Assembly: GCA_043789035.1 (NCBI GenBank)
Contig: JAYWIG010000316.1
Location: forward strand, 1-6,986
Direction of reading: 5' to 3'
Length of the DNA: 6,986 bases
Source: JAYWIG01 sp043789035
GTDB lineage: Bacteria > Pseudomonadota > Gammaproteobacteria > Burkholderiales > Burkholderiaceae_E
This document shows positions 1 to 5,958 of this stretch, piece by piece. Both the position numbers and the translations under genes were made by a program. The notes under the pieces were generated by a model. The model did not search any database. It saw only the letters and a list, made by a program, of their open reading frames with translations, and was not told the origin of the DNA. Numbering within the stretch: position 1 is the stretch's first letter; every line of letters starts with the position of its first letter.

Positions 1-414
1 GCACTTGTTCATGAACACGATGATGTAAGGCACGCCCACCTGACGAGCCAACAGAATATGCTCGCGAGTTTGTGGCATTGGGCCGTCAGCGGCTGACACT
101 ACGAGAATAGCGCCGTCCATCTGCGCGGCACCGGTGATCATGTTCTTCACATAGTCGGCGTGGCCTGGACAGTCAACGTGAGCGTAGTGACGGTTTTTTG
201 TCTCGTACTCTACGTGCGCTGTGTTAATCGTAATACCGCGCGCTTTTTCTTCCGGCGCTGCATCGATCTGGTCATAGGCCTTGGCCTCGCCACCAAACAA
301 CTTACTCAACACCGTCGTAATCGCCGCTGTCAATGTCGTCTTACCGTGGTCTACGTGACCAATCGTGCCCACGTTCACGTGGGGCTTTGTACGTTCAAAT
401 TTTGTTTTTGCCAT
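1..414 (-). CDS. tuf: Elongation factor Tu, N-terminal part (truncated by window edge)
   Basis: EF-Tu is the GTPase that delivers aminoacyl-tRNA to the ribosomal A site in the cytoplasm. Only the first 138 codons are present; the reading frame is open through the window edge, so the gene itself is probably intact. The GTP-binding domain is clear: P-loop GHVDHGKT (residues 19-26), switch I RGITI (59-63), DCPGH (81-85), and the NKC of the NKCD guanine-binding motif as the last three visible residues (136-138). The start MAKTKFERTKPHVNV is the standard EF-Tu N-terminus. A GGAG sits 10 nt upstream of the ATG, a rather long spacing. It follows fusA by 46 nt, the usual position of the tuf copy in the str operon. 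Many proteobacteria carry a second tuf copy, which cannot be judged from this window. Confidence 0.98.
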   Translation of the reverse strand, partial: MAKTKFERTKPHVNVGTIGHVDHGKTTLTAAITTVLSKLFGGEAKAYDQIDAAPEEKARGITINTAHVEYETKNRHYAHVDCPGHADYVKNMITGAAQMDGAILVVSAADGPMPQTREHILLARQVGVPYIIVFMNKC

Positions 415-460
415 TTTTCTTAAACTCCAAAATTACTTGAATATCAATAGACTAGAAGGG

Positions 461-2566
461 TTACTTGCTGCGGGCCGAAATAATGGCCTCTTGCACGTTC
501 TTCGGAGCTTCAGCATATTGCTTAAACTCCATCGTGTAGGTTGCGCGACCTTGCGACAATGAACGCAATGTTGTCGAGTAGCCAAACATCTCTGCCAACG
601 GTACTTCGGCACGAATCGCCTTACCGCCGCCAGCCATGTCTTCCATACCCTGCACCATACCGCGACGTGAGGACAAATCGCCCATCACACCACCGGCATA
701 GTCTTCAGGTGTCTCAACCTCAACTGCCATCATTGGCTCAAGAAGAACTGGCGATGCTTTACGCATACCGTCTTTAAAAGCCATCGATGCCGCCATCTTG
801 AACGCGTTTTCGTTCGAGTCAACGTCATGGTATGAACCGAAGAACAAAGTTGCTTTGATATCGACCACCGGATAACCCGCCAACACACCGGCTGGCAATG
901 TTTCCACAATGCCTTTTTCAACCGCAGGAATGTATTCACGAGGAACCACACCACCTTTGATCGCGTCGACAAACTCGAAACCTTTACCACCTGGTGGCAA
1001 TGGCTCAATCTTCAACACAACGTGACCGTACTGACCGCGACCACCAGACTGCTTAACGAACTTACCTTCAACTTCATCAACCGTCTTGCGAATAGTTTCA
1101 CGATAAGCAACCTGTGGCTTACCCACAGACGCTTCAACGCCAAACTCGCGCTTCATACGGTCAACGATAATCTCAAGGTGCAACTCGCCCATTCCAGAAA
1201 TAATGGTCTGGCCTGACTCTTCATCCGAGCGAACACGGAATGATGGGTCTTCGCGAGCTAAGCGCTGCAACGCAACGCCCATCTTCTCTTGGTCAGCCTT
1301 AGTTTTTGGCTCAACCGCTTGAGAGATCACAGGCTCTGGGAACACCATACGCTCTAAGATCACGAGGTGATCTGGATCGCAAAGCGTTTCACCAGTAATA
1401 ACTTCTTTCAAGCCAACCGCAGCAGCGATATCGCCAGCGCGCACTTCAGAAATTTCTTCGCGCTCATTCGCATGCATTTGCAGCAAGCGACCAACACGGT
1501 CTTTCTTCGATTTGATTGGGTTGTAAACCGTGTCGCCTGATTTCAGAATGCCTGAATACACACGAATAAATGTCAACTGGCCCACGAATGGGTCGGTCAT
1601 CAATTTAAATGCAAGCGCAGAGAATTTTTCACTGTCGTCAGCCTTACGAAACACTACCTGCTCATCGTCATCCATACCTTTAACAGGTGGAATATCAATC
1701 GGCGAAGGCATGAGTTCGATGACAGCGTCAAGCATGGCTTGTACGCCCTTGTTCTTAAATGCAGAACCGCAGAACATTGGCTGAATTTCAGAAGCGATCG
1801 TGCGCTGACGCAAACCCTTCTTGATATCAGCTTCAGACAAATCACCTTCTTCAAGGTAACGATTCATCAAGTCTTCGTTCGACTCTGCAGCAGCTTCAAC
1901 CATTTTCTCGCGCCACTCAGCGCAAGTCTCGGCCAATTCAGCAGGAATTTCACCGTACTTAAATGTCATGCCTTTGGTATCTTCATCCCACCAGATGGCC
2001 TTCATCTTGATCAGGTCAACCACGCCTTTGAAGTTCTCTTCGGCGCCGATTGGCACTTGCATGATGATGGGGTTGGCCTTCAGGCGCAAACGCATCTGGT
2101 CATACACTTTGAAAAAGTTGGCGCCAGTCCGGTCCATCTTGTTCACAAATGCTAAACGCGGCACTTTGTACTTGTTAGCCTGACGCCAAACCGTTTCAGA
2201 TTGAGGCTGAACACCACCCACAGCGCAGTAAACCATGCAAGCACCGTCGAGTACGCGCATTGAACGCTCAACTTCAATCGTGAAGTCTACGTGCCCTGGG
2301 GTATCGATGATGTTGATGTGGTGCGGAGGAAATGAATTATCCATTCCCTTCCAAAAGCAGGTTGTAGCAGCCGATGTAATCGTGATGCCGCGCTCTTGCT
2401 CTTGCTCCATCCAGTCCATCGTTGCGGCGCCATCATGCACCTCACCGATTTTGTGGTTAACACCGGTGTAGAACAGGATACGTTCTGTGGTCGTAGTTTT
2501 ACCTGCGTCAATGTGCGCAGAAATGCCGATATTTCTATATCGTTCTATGGGGGTCTTGCGAGCCAT
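461..2566 (-). CDS. fusA: Elongation factor G
   Basis: EF-G is the GTPase that drives tRNA-mRNA translocation and, with ribosome recycling factor, splits post-termination ribosomes. The protein is 701 residues, the normal length for betaproteobacterial EF-G. Visible GTPase motifs are AHIDAGKT (17-24), RGITI (59-63), DTPGH (88-92) and NKMD (142-145). Domain II, III, IV and V sequence follows without a break; GMGELHLEIIVDRMKREF and the domain IV segment GGRGQYGHVVLK are easily recognised. The start MARKTPIERYRNIGI is canonical, but only a weak purine stretch (GAAGAAAAGA) precedes it, so expression may depend partly on coupling to rpsG, whose stop is 40 nt upstream. No frameshift or missing motif is seen. 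It is the third gene of the str operon and is the target of fusidic acid in susceptible bacteria. Confidence 0.99.
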   Translation of the reverse strand: MARKTPIERYRNIGISAHIDAGKTTTTERILFYTGVNHKIGEVHDGAATMDWMEQEQERGITITSAATTCFWKGMDNSFPPHHINIIDTPGHVDFTIEVERSMRVLDGACMVYCAVGGVQPQSETVWRQANKYKVPRLAFVNKMDRTGANFFKVYDQMRLRLKANPIIMQVPIGAEENFKGVVDLIKMKAIWWDEDTKGMTFKYGEIPAELAETCAEWREKMVEAAAESNEDLMNRYLEEGDLSEADIKKGLRQRTIASEIQPMFCGSAFKNKGVQAMLDAVIELMPSPIDIPPVKGMDDDEQVVFRKADDSEKFSALAFKLMTDPFVGQLTFIRVYSGILKSGDTVYNPIKSKKDRVGRLLQMHANEREEISEVRAGDIAAAVGLKEVITGETLCDPDHLVILERMVFPEPVISQAVEPKTKADQEKMGVALQRLAREDPSFRVRSDEESGQTIISGMGELHLEIIVDRMKREFGVEASVGKPQVAYRETIRKTVDEVEGKFVKQSGGRGQYGHVVLKIEPLPPGGKGFEFVDAIKGGVVPREYIPAVEKGIVETLPAGVLAGYPVVDIKATLFFGSYHDVDSNENAFKMAASMAFKDGMRKASPVLLEPMMAVEVETPEDYAGGVMGDLSSRRGMVQGMEDMAGGGKAIRAEVPLAEMFGYSTTLRSLSQGRATYTMEFKQYAEAPKNVQEAIISARSK

Positions 2567-2606
2567 ATGTAATCTTTTCTTCTAGAGGAGGATGTTGACT
2601 AGAAAA

Positions 2607-3080
2607 CTAGAAGCGGAAATGCGAGAAGGCTTTGTTAGCCTCTGCCATACGATGAACTTCATCGCGCTTCTTCACTGCACCACCGCGGTTTTCTGCGGCT
2701 TCCATCAATTCATTAGCCAAGCGCTGGCCCATGGATTTTTCGCTGCGCTTTTTAGCTGCTTCACGCAACCAACGCATTGCCAACGCCATACGGCGCACAG
2801 GGCGAACTTCCACAGGAACTTGGTAGTTAGCACCACCAACGCGACGGCTTTTTACTTCAACCGATGGCTTGGTGTTATTGAGCGCCAAACCAAAAATCTC
2901 AAGCGCCTCACGGCCACCCGCTTTGGTTTTGATCAACTCGAAAGCGCCGTAAAGCATCCGCTCAGCGACAGCTTTTTTGCCATCGAGCATCAATACGTTT
3001 ACGAATTTAGATACATCAACGCTGCCGTACAAAGGATCTGGCAGGATTTCACGCTTGGGGACTTCACGACGACGTGGCAT
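2607..3080 (-). CDS. rpsG: 30S ribosomal protein S7
   Basis: S7 nucleates assembly of the 30S head by binding the 3' major domain of 16S rRNA and lies near the E site. The 157-residue protein has the typical N-terminus MPRRREVPKREILPDP and the conserved segments KSRRVGGANYQVPVEV and RMALAMRWLREAAKKR. It ends in AFSHFRF, as in other betaproteobacteria. I chose the ATG at 3080 and not the in-frame ATG nine bases upstream. MPRRREV is the family start, and an AGGTGA Shine-Dalgarno lies 5 nt before it. It is one residue longer than the 156 I recall for Burkholderia S7, apparently from an extra residue around TKAGGREAL. Second gene of the str operon. In E. coli, S7 represses translation of its own operon by binding the rpsL-rpsG intercistronic RNA; the long structured gap here is compatible with that. 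Confidence 0.98.
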   Translation of the reverse strand: MPRRREVPKREILPDPLYGSVDVSKFVNVLMLDGKKAVAERMLYGAFELIKTKAGGREALEIFGLALNNTKPSVEVKSRRVGGANYQVPVEVRPVRRMALAMRWLREAAKKRSEKSMGQRLANELMEAAENRGGAVKKRDEVHRMAEANKAFSHFRF

Positions 3081-3102
3081 AACACTCACCTATATAAAAG
3101 TT

Positions 3103-3129
3103 TTCAGCTGCCGGGCTAACCCGGCTGAA
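3103..3129 (-). promoter_or_regulatory. Stem-loop just upstream of the rpsG ribosome binding site
   Basis: On the minus strand the segment pairs TTCAG with CTGAA outside and CCGGG with CCCGG inside, around a TTAG loop, leaving a 3-nt CAG bulge on the 3' side. It ends about 12 nt before the AGGTGA of rpsG. Its strength and position make it a candidate translational control element for rpsG, possibly the S7 feedback site known from the same gap in E. coli. The structure is visible in the sequence; the S7 link is inference by analogy. Confidence 0.45.
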
Positions 3130-3141
3130 CCTATAACGCCC

Positions 3142-3156
3142 CTTCCGCAGGAAGGA
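3142..3156 (-). promoter_or_regulatory. Small stem-loop in the rpsL-rpsG gap
   Basis: Minus-strand RNA reads CCUUCC-UGC-GGAAGG, a perfect 6-bp stem with a 3-nt loop, 13 nt upstream of the larger rpsG-proximal stem. No U-tract follows, so it is not an intrinsic terminator. It may be part of a composite regulatory fold of the intercistronic region. Confidence 0.35.
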
Positions 3157-3222
3157 GGATAAATTCGCTTACTTGAACGAAGTCTCAGTGCTTTTGCAAA
3201 GAAGCCCCACCCATTTAAAACA

Positions 3223-3244
3223 GTACAAGAGAATTCTCTCGTAC
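3223..3244 (-). promoter_or_regulatory. Nine-bp stem-loop downstream of rpsL (processing or attenuation candidate)
   Basis: The minus-strand RNA can form a 9-bp stem, GUACGAGAG paired with CUCUUGUAC (one G-U pair), closed by an AAUU loop. It lies 32 nt after the rpsL stop codon and is followed by UGUUUUAAA, a weak U-rich tail. It could be a partial terminator that lowers downstream transcription, or a stability/processing stem separating rpsL from rpsG-fusA-tuf mRNA. Confidence 0.4.
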
Positions 3245-3245
3245 C

Positions 3246-3262
3246 AACAAAACAGTTTTGTT
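3246..3262 (-). repeat. A/T-rich inverted repeat next to rpsL stop
   Basis: AACAAAAC and GTTTTGTT flank a single central base, 14 nt after the rpsL stop codon, so the usable RNA stem is about 6 bp (AACAAA/TTTGTT). It abuts the stronger 9-bp stem further downstream. Alone it is weak, but the two are adjacent and could act together. Confidence 0.3.
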
Positions 3263-3275
3263 AAGCTTACTTAGC

Positions 3276-3653
3276 TTATTTCGCTTTAGGGCGCTTAGCA
3301 CCGTACTTAGAACGCGATTGCTTACGGTCTTTCACGCCTTGCAAATCGAGCGAACCACGAACAATGTGGTAACGCACACCTGGCAAGTCTTTTACGCGGC
3401 CACCGCGAATCAAAACGACCGAGTGCTCTTGCAAGTTATGGCCTTCACCGCCGATGTACGAAATAACTTCGAAACCGTTGGTTAAACGCACTTTTGCAAC
3501 TTTACGCAAAGCCGAGTTAGGCTTCTTAGGCGTTGTTGTATAAACGCGAGTGCAAACGCCACGACGCTGCGGAGAATTTTCCAGCGCCGGACTCTTACTC
3601 TTCACGACTGCCGATTCGCGACCTTGGCGAACTAGCTGATTTACTGTTGGCAT
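3276..3653 (-). CDS. rpsL: 30S ribosomal protein S12
   Basis: S12 lies at the decoding centre of the 30S subunit and controls decoding accuracy; mutations in it confer streptomycin resistance. The 125-residue protein has the conserved blocks GVCTRVYTTTPKKPNSALRK and GGEGHNLQEHSVVLIRGGRV. Lys43 and Lys88, the classical streptomycin-resistance positions, are both the wild-type lysine, and Asp89 (the residue methylthiolated in E. coli) is present. The start MPTVNQLVRQGRE is standard for betaproteobacteria; a GTGAG about 7 nt upstream is a modest ribosome binding site. It is the first gene of the str operon, preceded by a long leader and its own promoter. The C-terminus SKYGAKRPKAK is complete. 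Confidence 0.99.
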   Translation of the reverse strand: MPTVNQLVRQGRESAVVKSKSPALENSPQRRGVCTRVYTTTPKKPNSALRKVAKVRLTNGFEVISYIGGEGHNLQEHSVVLIRGGRVKDLPGVRYHIVRGSLDLQGVKDRKQSRSKYGAKRPKAK

Positions 3654-3670
3654 AAATGCTCACTATTTAC

Positions 3671-3694
3671 TTGCTTATTTACTTAATTAAGCAA
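3671..3694 (-). repeat. Inverted repeat in the str leader, just before rpsL
   Basis: Minus strand shows TTGCTTA, a 10-nt spacer, then TAAGCAA: a perfect 7-bp inverted repeat ending 17 nt before the rpsL ATG and close to its weak GTGAG ribosome binding site. Folding could modulate initiation on rpsL. The arms are A/T-rich, so stability is limited and the match may be fortuitous in this A/T-rich stretch. Confidence 0.3.
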
Positions 3695-3781
3695 CTTGTT
3701 TAATAAGTTCACGTCAAAAATTCGTTTAACTTCAAGGGCTTAACAATAACACCGACTTGAACCGACGAACCCAAAACGCGC

Positions 3782-3830
3782 CTTTCCTATCGACACCAGA
3801 CGATTGCGGCACCAATTTTTTGCAGGAAAG
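3782..3830 (-). promoter_or_regulatory. 5'-proximal stem of the str operon leader RNA
   Basis: Minus-strand CTTTCCT (3824-3830) and AGGAAAG (3782-3788) are perfect complements separated by 35 nt. The first arm lies at the transcript start expected from the promoter -10 at 3837-3842. The long str transcript would thus begin with a closed stem, which can protect mRNA from 5'-dependent decay or present a protein-binding structure. Pairing is seen; function is inferred. Confidence 0.35.
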
Positions 3831-3836
3831 CTTTCT

Positions 3837-3864
3837 ATGATAGCAGATTGCGTTTATTTGGCAA
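3837..3864 (-). promoter_or_regulatory. Sigma70 promoter of the str operon (extended -10)
   Basis: Minus strand carries TTGCCA (3859-3864), a 16-nt spacer, and TATCAT (3837-3842) preceded by TGC, which gives an extended -10 element (TGnTATCAT). Transcription would start near 3830, leaving about 175 nt of leader before rpsL. The match is 4/6 at -35 and 5/6 at -10, and the position fits a strong housekeeping operon. It begins about 20 nt after the end of the small coiled-coil gene, with no convincing terminator between them, so read-through from that unit is possible. Confidence 0.65.
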
Positions 3865-3886
3865 TATTTTTGCTGTTTTAAGCTAC

Positions 3887-4078
3887 TTACTTACCTCTAG
3901 CTGCTTGGCCCTGCATGATGATCAAAGCTTTTAACTGCCCTTTGAGCTCAGCAATATCTTTTTGCTGCTCGATCACGATCTTGCGCATCTCGGTTTGCTG
4001 AACAACCTGCTCGTTAATGCGTTCTTTTAGAACTGCGATCCCGGATAGACGATCAAGGATATCAACCAGAACGCTCAC
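3887..4078 (-). CDS. Small coiled-coil protein, partner of the RHH protein
   Basis: This 63-residue protein of unknown function is almost entirely predicted helix. Heptad-like hydrophobic spacing runs from VDILDRL (about residue 5) through KDIAELKGQLKALI (about 40-53), which suggests a coiled coil; there is no signal peptide or catalytic motif. It starts with GTG at 4078, sharing one base with the TAG stop of the upstream RHH gene (TAGTG). GGAG lies 8 nt before the GTG, inside the upstream gene. The overlap implies translational coupling and a joint function. It could bind the helical tail of the RHH protein. It does not resemble the toxin families I know (RelE/ParE, PIN, MazF), so calling the pair a toxin-antitoxin system is not supported. 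Small phage-type helical proteins are another possible origin. Confidence 0.75.
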   Translation of the reverse strand: MSVLVDILDRLSGIAVLKERINEQVVQQTEMRKIVIEQQKDIAELKGQLKALIIMQGQAARGK

Positions 4079-4362
4079 TAAATTAACTCCGCCTTGGCTC
4101 TAAGCTTCGCCATTTCAGCCATGAATGATTTATGCGACTTGGCATTTGCATCAAGCGCCTTCACCATTTCTTTGATGTCTTTTTCGGCCTGCAAGGTAGC
4201 AACATCCAATTGCTTCAGTTCTGTCGGGTTTACACCGAGCAGCAAGCCATCTACCGCTTCACGAATCAAATCCGATGTTTTGCGGCCGCTCGATTTGGCC
4301 TGCGCTACCAGAGCCTTCTTTTGACTTGCTTCTAAATACACTTGAGTGAGAGCGAGAGACAT
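4078..4362 (-). CDS. Ribbon-helix-helix DNA-binding protein with helical C-terminal tail
   Basis: The 94-residue protein looks like a CopG/Arc-type transcriptional repressor fold. A short strand region LTQVYLEASQ (about 5-14) precedes helix A KKALVAQAKSSG and helix B RKTSDLIREAVDGLL (27-41), matching the usual 'strand, G.kTSdLIReAv' pattern. Residues about 46-94 are charged helix, likely coiled coil, and could be an oligomerisation or partner-binding arm. I chose the ATG at 4362 and not the longer in-frame ATG at 4449. A perfect AGGAGG lies 4 nt upstream of it, the promoter lies between the two starts, and the longer N-terminus has no family resemblance. It is the first gene of a two-gene unit and is likely autoregulated through the palindrome over its -10 region. 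Similar proteins are known as RHH antitoxins, but no toxin is next to it. Confidence 0.8.
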   Translation of the reverse strand: MSLALTQVYLEASQKKALVAQAKSSGRKTSDLIREAVDGLLLGVNPTELKQLDVATLQAEKDIKEMVKALDANAKSHKSFMAEMAKLRAKAELI

Positions 4363-4374
4363 GTAACCTCCTAG

Positions 4375-4393
4375 TGATACACAATATATATCA
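4375..4393. promoter_or_regulatory. Imperfect palindrome over the -10 region, candidate RHH operator
   Basis: Minus strand reads TGATATA, 5 nt, TGTATCA. The outer TGATA/TATCA arms match perfectly and one inner position mismatches. RHH repressors usually bind short inverted or direct repeats overlapping their own promoter, and this site covers the -10 of the RHH promoter. Binding here would block transcription of the two-gene unit. Confidence 0.5.
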
Positions 4394-4411
4394 ACCCCTG
4401 AAGATGCACAA
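4383..4411 (-). promoter_or_regulatory. Sigma70 promoter of the RHH/coiled-coil unit
   Basis: Minus strand shows TTGTGC (4406-4411), a 17-nt spacer and TATATT (4383-4388). The -10 lies about 20 nt from the ATG, so the leader would be only some 13 nt and would contain the AGGAGG ribosome binding site. The spacing is optimal and the hexamers are fair matches. Confidence 0.5.
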
Positions 4412-4494
4412 GAGTATTTTCTGGCATAAGCTCTACCCATAATGCGCATAACGCAGCCGCATCAAGGCAAACGATTCCAGCTAGACTTTAAGTT

Positions 4495-5856
4495 ATGGAC
4501 ACTTCACTCCTCTACTACTTTGCGCTCTTCACTGTTCTGTCGGCAGCTGCACTTTACAAATTCAATAAAACCTATGTGGTGGGCGCTGCCTTCATGCTTG
4601 GCTGGTTATTTCTGCCAAGCTATGTTTTTCAGCTTGCCAAAATGCCGAAGGAAGGTGTATTTCCAATTTGGATTTTGGGTTCTTCAGTACCCAGTCTCGA
4701 CTGGTTTTCGAAGGCTTGGTTCATTCCTTGTACCTTGCTGGCCTTAACGCTGGCGTTGGATCGGCGTCGTTTCCAAACCATTCAATTCAAATGGCCAGAT
4801 ATATGCGTCTTGATGTGGTGCGTCTGGCCAATTGCGCAGTCATTATTTGCCAGCAAACAAGAACCGGCTGGCTGGGTGCAATCGCTTTACTTATTAGGTG
4901 CATGGGGTACGCCTTGGTTACTTGGAAAAGCTTACTTCTCCACTGCGGCAGATCATTTACGCCTCATTAAATCTATCACCTTAGCTTGTTTACTATACCT
5001 GCCTATATCGATCATAGAAGGCATATGGGGGCCGGTTTTGCATGAGTATCTTTATGCAGCAAATGCGTTTCGCTACATAGGCATTGAGCGTTATGTCGGC
5101 TATCGCCCTATTGGTTTTCTCGAAGATGGCAATCAGTTCGGAGTGGTCATTGGGCTCACTTCAGTTCTCGCGATCTGGCTAGTTCGTTTAGCAGTAGGAC
5201 CGAACGCAAAGTTCTACCAAACACAAGCATTGCTACTCTGCGCAATGACTTTAGCAGCACAATCAGTCGGCGCAATTGGTCTAGCTATTTTTGGAATTAT
5301 GTTAATTTTTCTGTGGGATCAACTCAACGCGAAGCTCGCACTTATTGCAAGCTTAGTCATTTTTACAGCAATTAGTTTGATGTATGTTCTTACTGCCGAT
5401 GTTGGCAACTGGATGTGGAATTCAAGCCTCGGCCAAGCACTCGTGGGTTTCACAAAATCCATTGGCAGAGGCTCCTTCGCTTGGCGAGTTTGGGCAGATC
5501 AAGCAGCTCTTGCCACAGTTCGCGGCGACATTCTCTTCGGCACAGGCAACTGGGCTTGGTGGCGGCAGGCGAATATTCGACCTTGGGGGCTTCCTCAGGT
5601 GTTGGTTGGCCAGTTTGGATTAGTTGCCGTTATAGTTGCTTTCACTGCAATATGTTCAGGGGCAATTGCTCACATCTTTGGCTCATCTCGCGAACTCACA
5701 AGGCAACCCAAGGGAGGCGGTCTGGTTTTAAGTATTGTTTTAGCATTAGCCGTTATCGACGCACTGCTGAATAGTTTCGTCTACTTCCCTATGTTTGTAA
5801 TCGGTGGTGCGCTGGCAAATAAATTACCCCCGCTCATTAGTCCGAAAGTCCTCTAG
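4495..5856 (+). CDS. O-antigen ligase/polymerase-like integral membrane protein
   Basis: This 453-residue hydrophobic protein has about 10-12 predicted membrane segments, for example residues 3-22, 26-46, 75-90, 100-118, 129-147, 158-176, 215-234, 245-275, 280-300, 367-395 and 408-442. Two blocks resemble the Wzy/WaaL superfamily: YRPIGFLEDGNQFG (203-216), ahead of a membrane segment, and the periplasmic-loop stretch GRGSFAWRVWADQAAL (324-339) leading to ILFGTGN (346-352). Such proteins polymerise or ligate lipid-linked glycans at the periplasmic face of the inner membrane. Ligase versus polymerase cannot be settled by eye. The start is forced: an in-frame TAA lies at 4489-4491, and the first membrane segment begins right after the ATG. 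No good Shine-Dalgarno is visible, which suggests weak or unusual initiation. It is divergent from the RHH gene; a secreted PEP-CTERM gene follows 102 nt downstream. Confidence 0.75.
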   Translation: MDTSLLYYFALFTVLSAAALYKFNKTYVVGAAFMLGWLFLPSYVFQLAKMPKEGVFPIWILGSSVPSLDWFSKAWFIPCTLLALTLALDRRRFQTIQFKWPDICVLMWCVWPIAQSLFASKQEPAGWVQSLYLLGAWGTPWLLGKAYFSTAADHLRLIKSITLACLLYLPISIIEGIWGPVLHEYLYAANAFRYIGIERYVGYRPIGFLEDGNQFGVVIGLTSVLAIWLVRLAVGPNAKFYQTQALLLCAMTLAAQSVGAIGLAIFGIMLIFLWDQLNAKLALIASLVIFTAISLMYVLTADVGNWMWNSSLGQALVGFTKSIGRGSFAWRVWADQAALATVRGDILFGTGNWAWWRQANIRPWGLPQVLVGQFGLVAVIVAFTAICSGAIAHIFGSSRELTRQPKGGGLVLSIVLALAVIDALLNSFVYFPMFVIGGALANKLPPLISPKVL

Positions 5857-5858
5857 CC

Positions 5859-5874
5859 TAGTCCGAACGGACTA
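5859..5874 (+). terminator. Stem-loop after the membrane protein gene, weak terminator candidate
   Basis: TAGTCC-GAAC-GGACTA forms a perfect 6-bp stem with a 4-nt loop, starting 3 nt after the TAG stop. It is followed by ATTATCC, not a U-tract, so it is not a classical intrinsic terminator. The sequence TAGTCCGAA also occurs at 5838-5846 inside the end of the gene, so the stem arm has a second copy that could compete for pairing. Confidence 0.3.
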
Positions 5875-5946
5875 ATTATCCGAAATATTTAGTCATCAAC
5901 TCTAAACATGAAATAGGCATTATCTCCACATCAATAGAACCAATTA

Positions 5947-5954
5947 AGTGGAGC
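5947..5954 (+). promoter_or_regulatory. Ribosome binding site of the PEP-CTERM gene
   Basis: AGTGGAGC with a GGAG core lies 5 nt before the ATG at 5959. It confirms this start, which is also the one that gives a proper signal peptide. I could not identify a convincing promoter in the 102 nt between this gene and the membrane protein gene, so the two may be co-transcribed. Confidence 0.7.
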
Positions 5955-5958
5955 TTTC

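Noticed and set aside
3081..3089. Upstream in-frame start adding three residues (MSV) to S7
   Set aside because: The S7 family starts at MPRRREV, and the AGGTGA ribosome binding site is spaced for that ATG; the upstream codon overlaps the ribosome binding site.
2592..3119. Plus-strand ORF of 175 codons preceded by AGAGGAGG
   Set aside because: It lies entirely antisense to rpsG and its promoter-proximal gap, the AGGAGG is directly against the ATG with no spacing, and the protein resembles nothing I know.
3276..3653. Streptomycin-resistance alleles in rpsL
   Set aside because: Lys43 and Lys88 are wild type, and neighbouring conserved residues are intact.
3887..4362. Classical toxin-antitoxin operon
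   Set aside because: The RHH protein fits an antitoxin, but the partner is a coiled coil without toxin motifs, so the label would overstate the evidence.
4363..4449. 29-residue N-terminal extension of the RHH protein
   Set aside because: The extension spans the promoter and the palindrome, and a perfect AGGAGG precedes the internal ATG at 4362.
4442..4747. 101-codon plus-strand ORF overlapping the start of the membrane protein
   Set aside because: Out of frame with the clearly real 453-residue protein; it shows no domain and ends inside it.
5384..5774. Two plus-strand ORFs of 79 and 119 codons inside the membrane protein gene
   Set aside because: Alternate-frame shadows of a continuous, family-like membrane protein frame.
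5875..5958. Sigma54 (-24/-12) promoter for the PEP-CTERM gene, as used in PrsK/PrsR-controlled systems
   Set aside because: I found no TGGCAC-N5-TTGC-like element in the gap; nothing convincing for sigma70 either.
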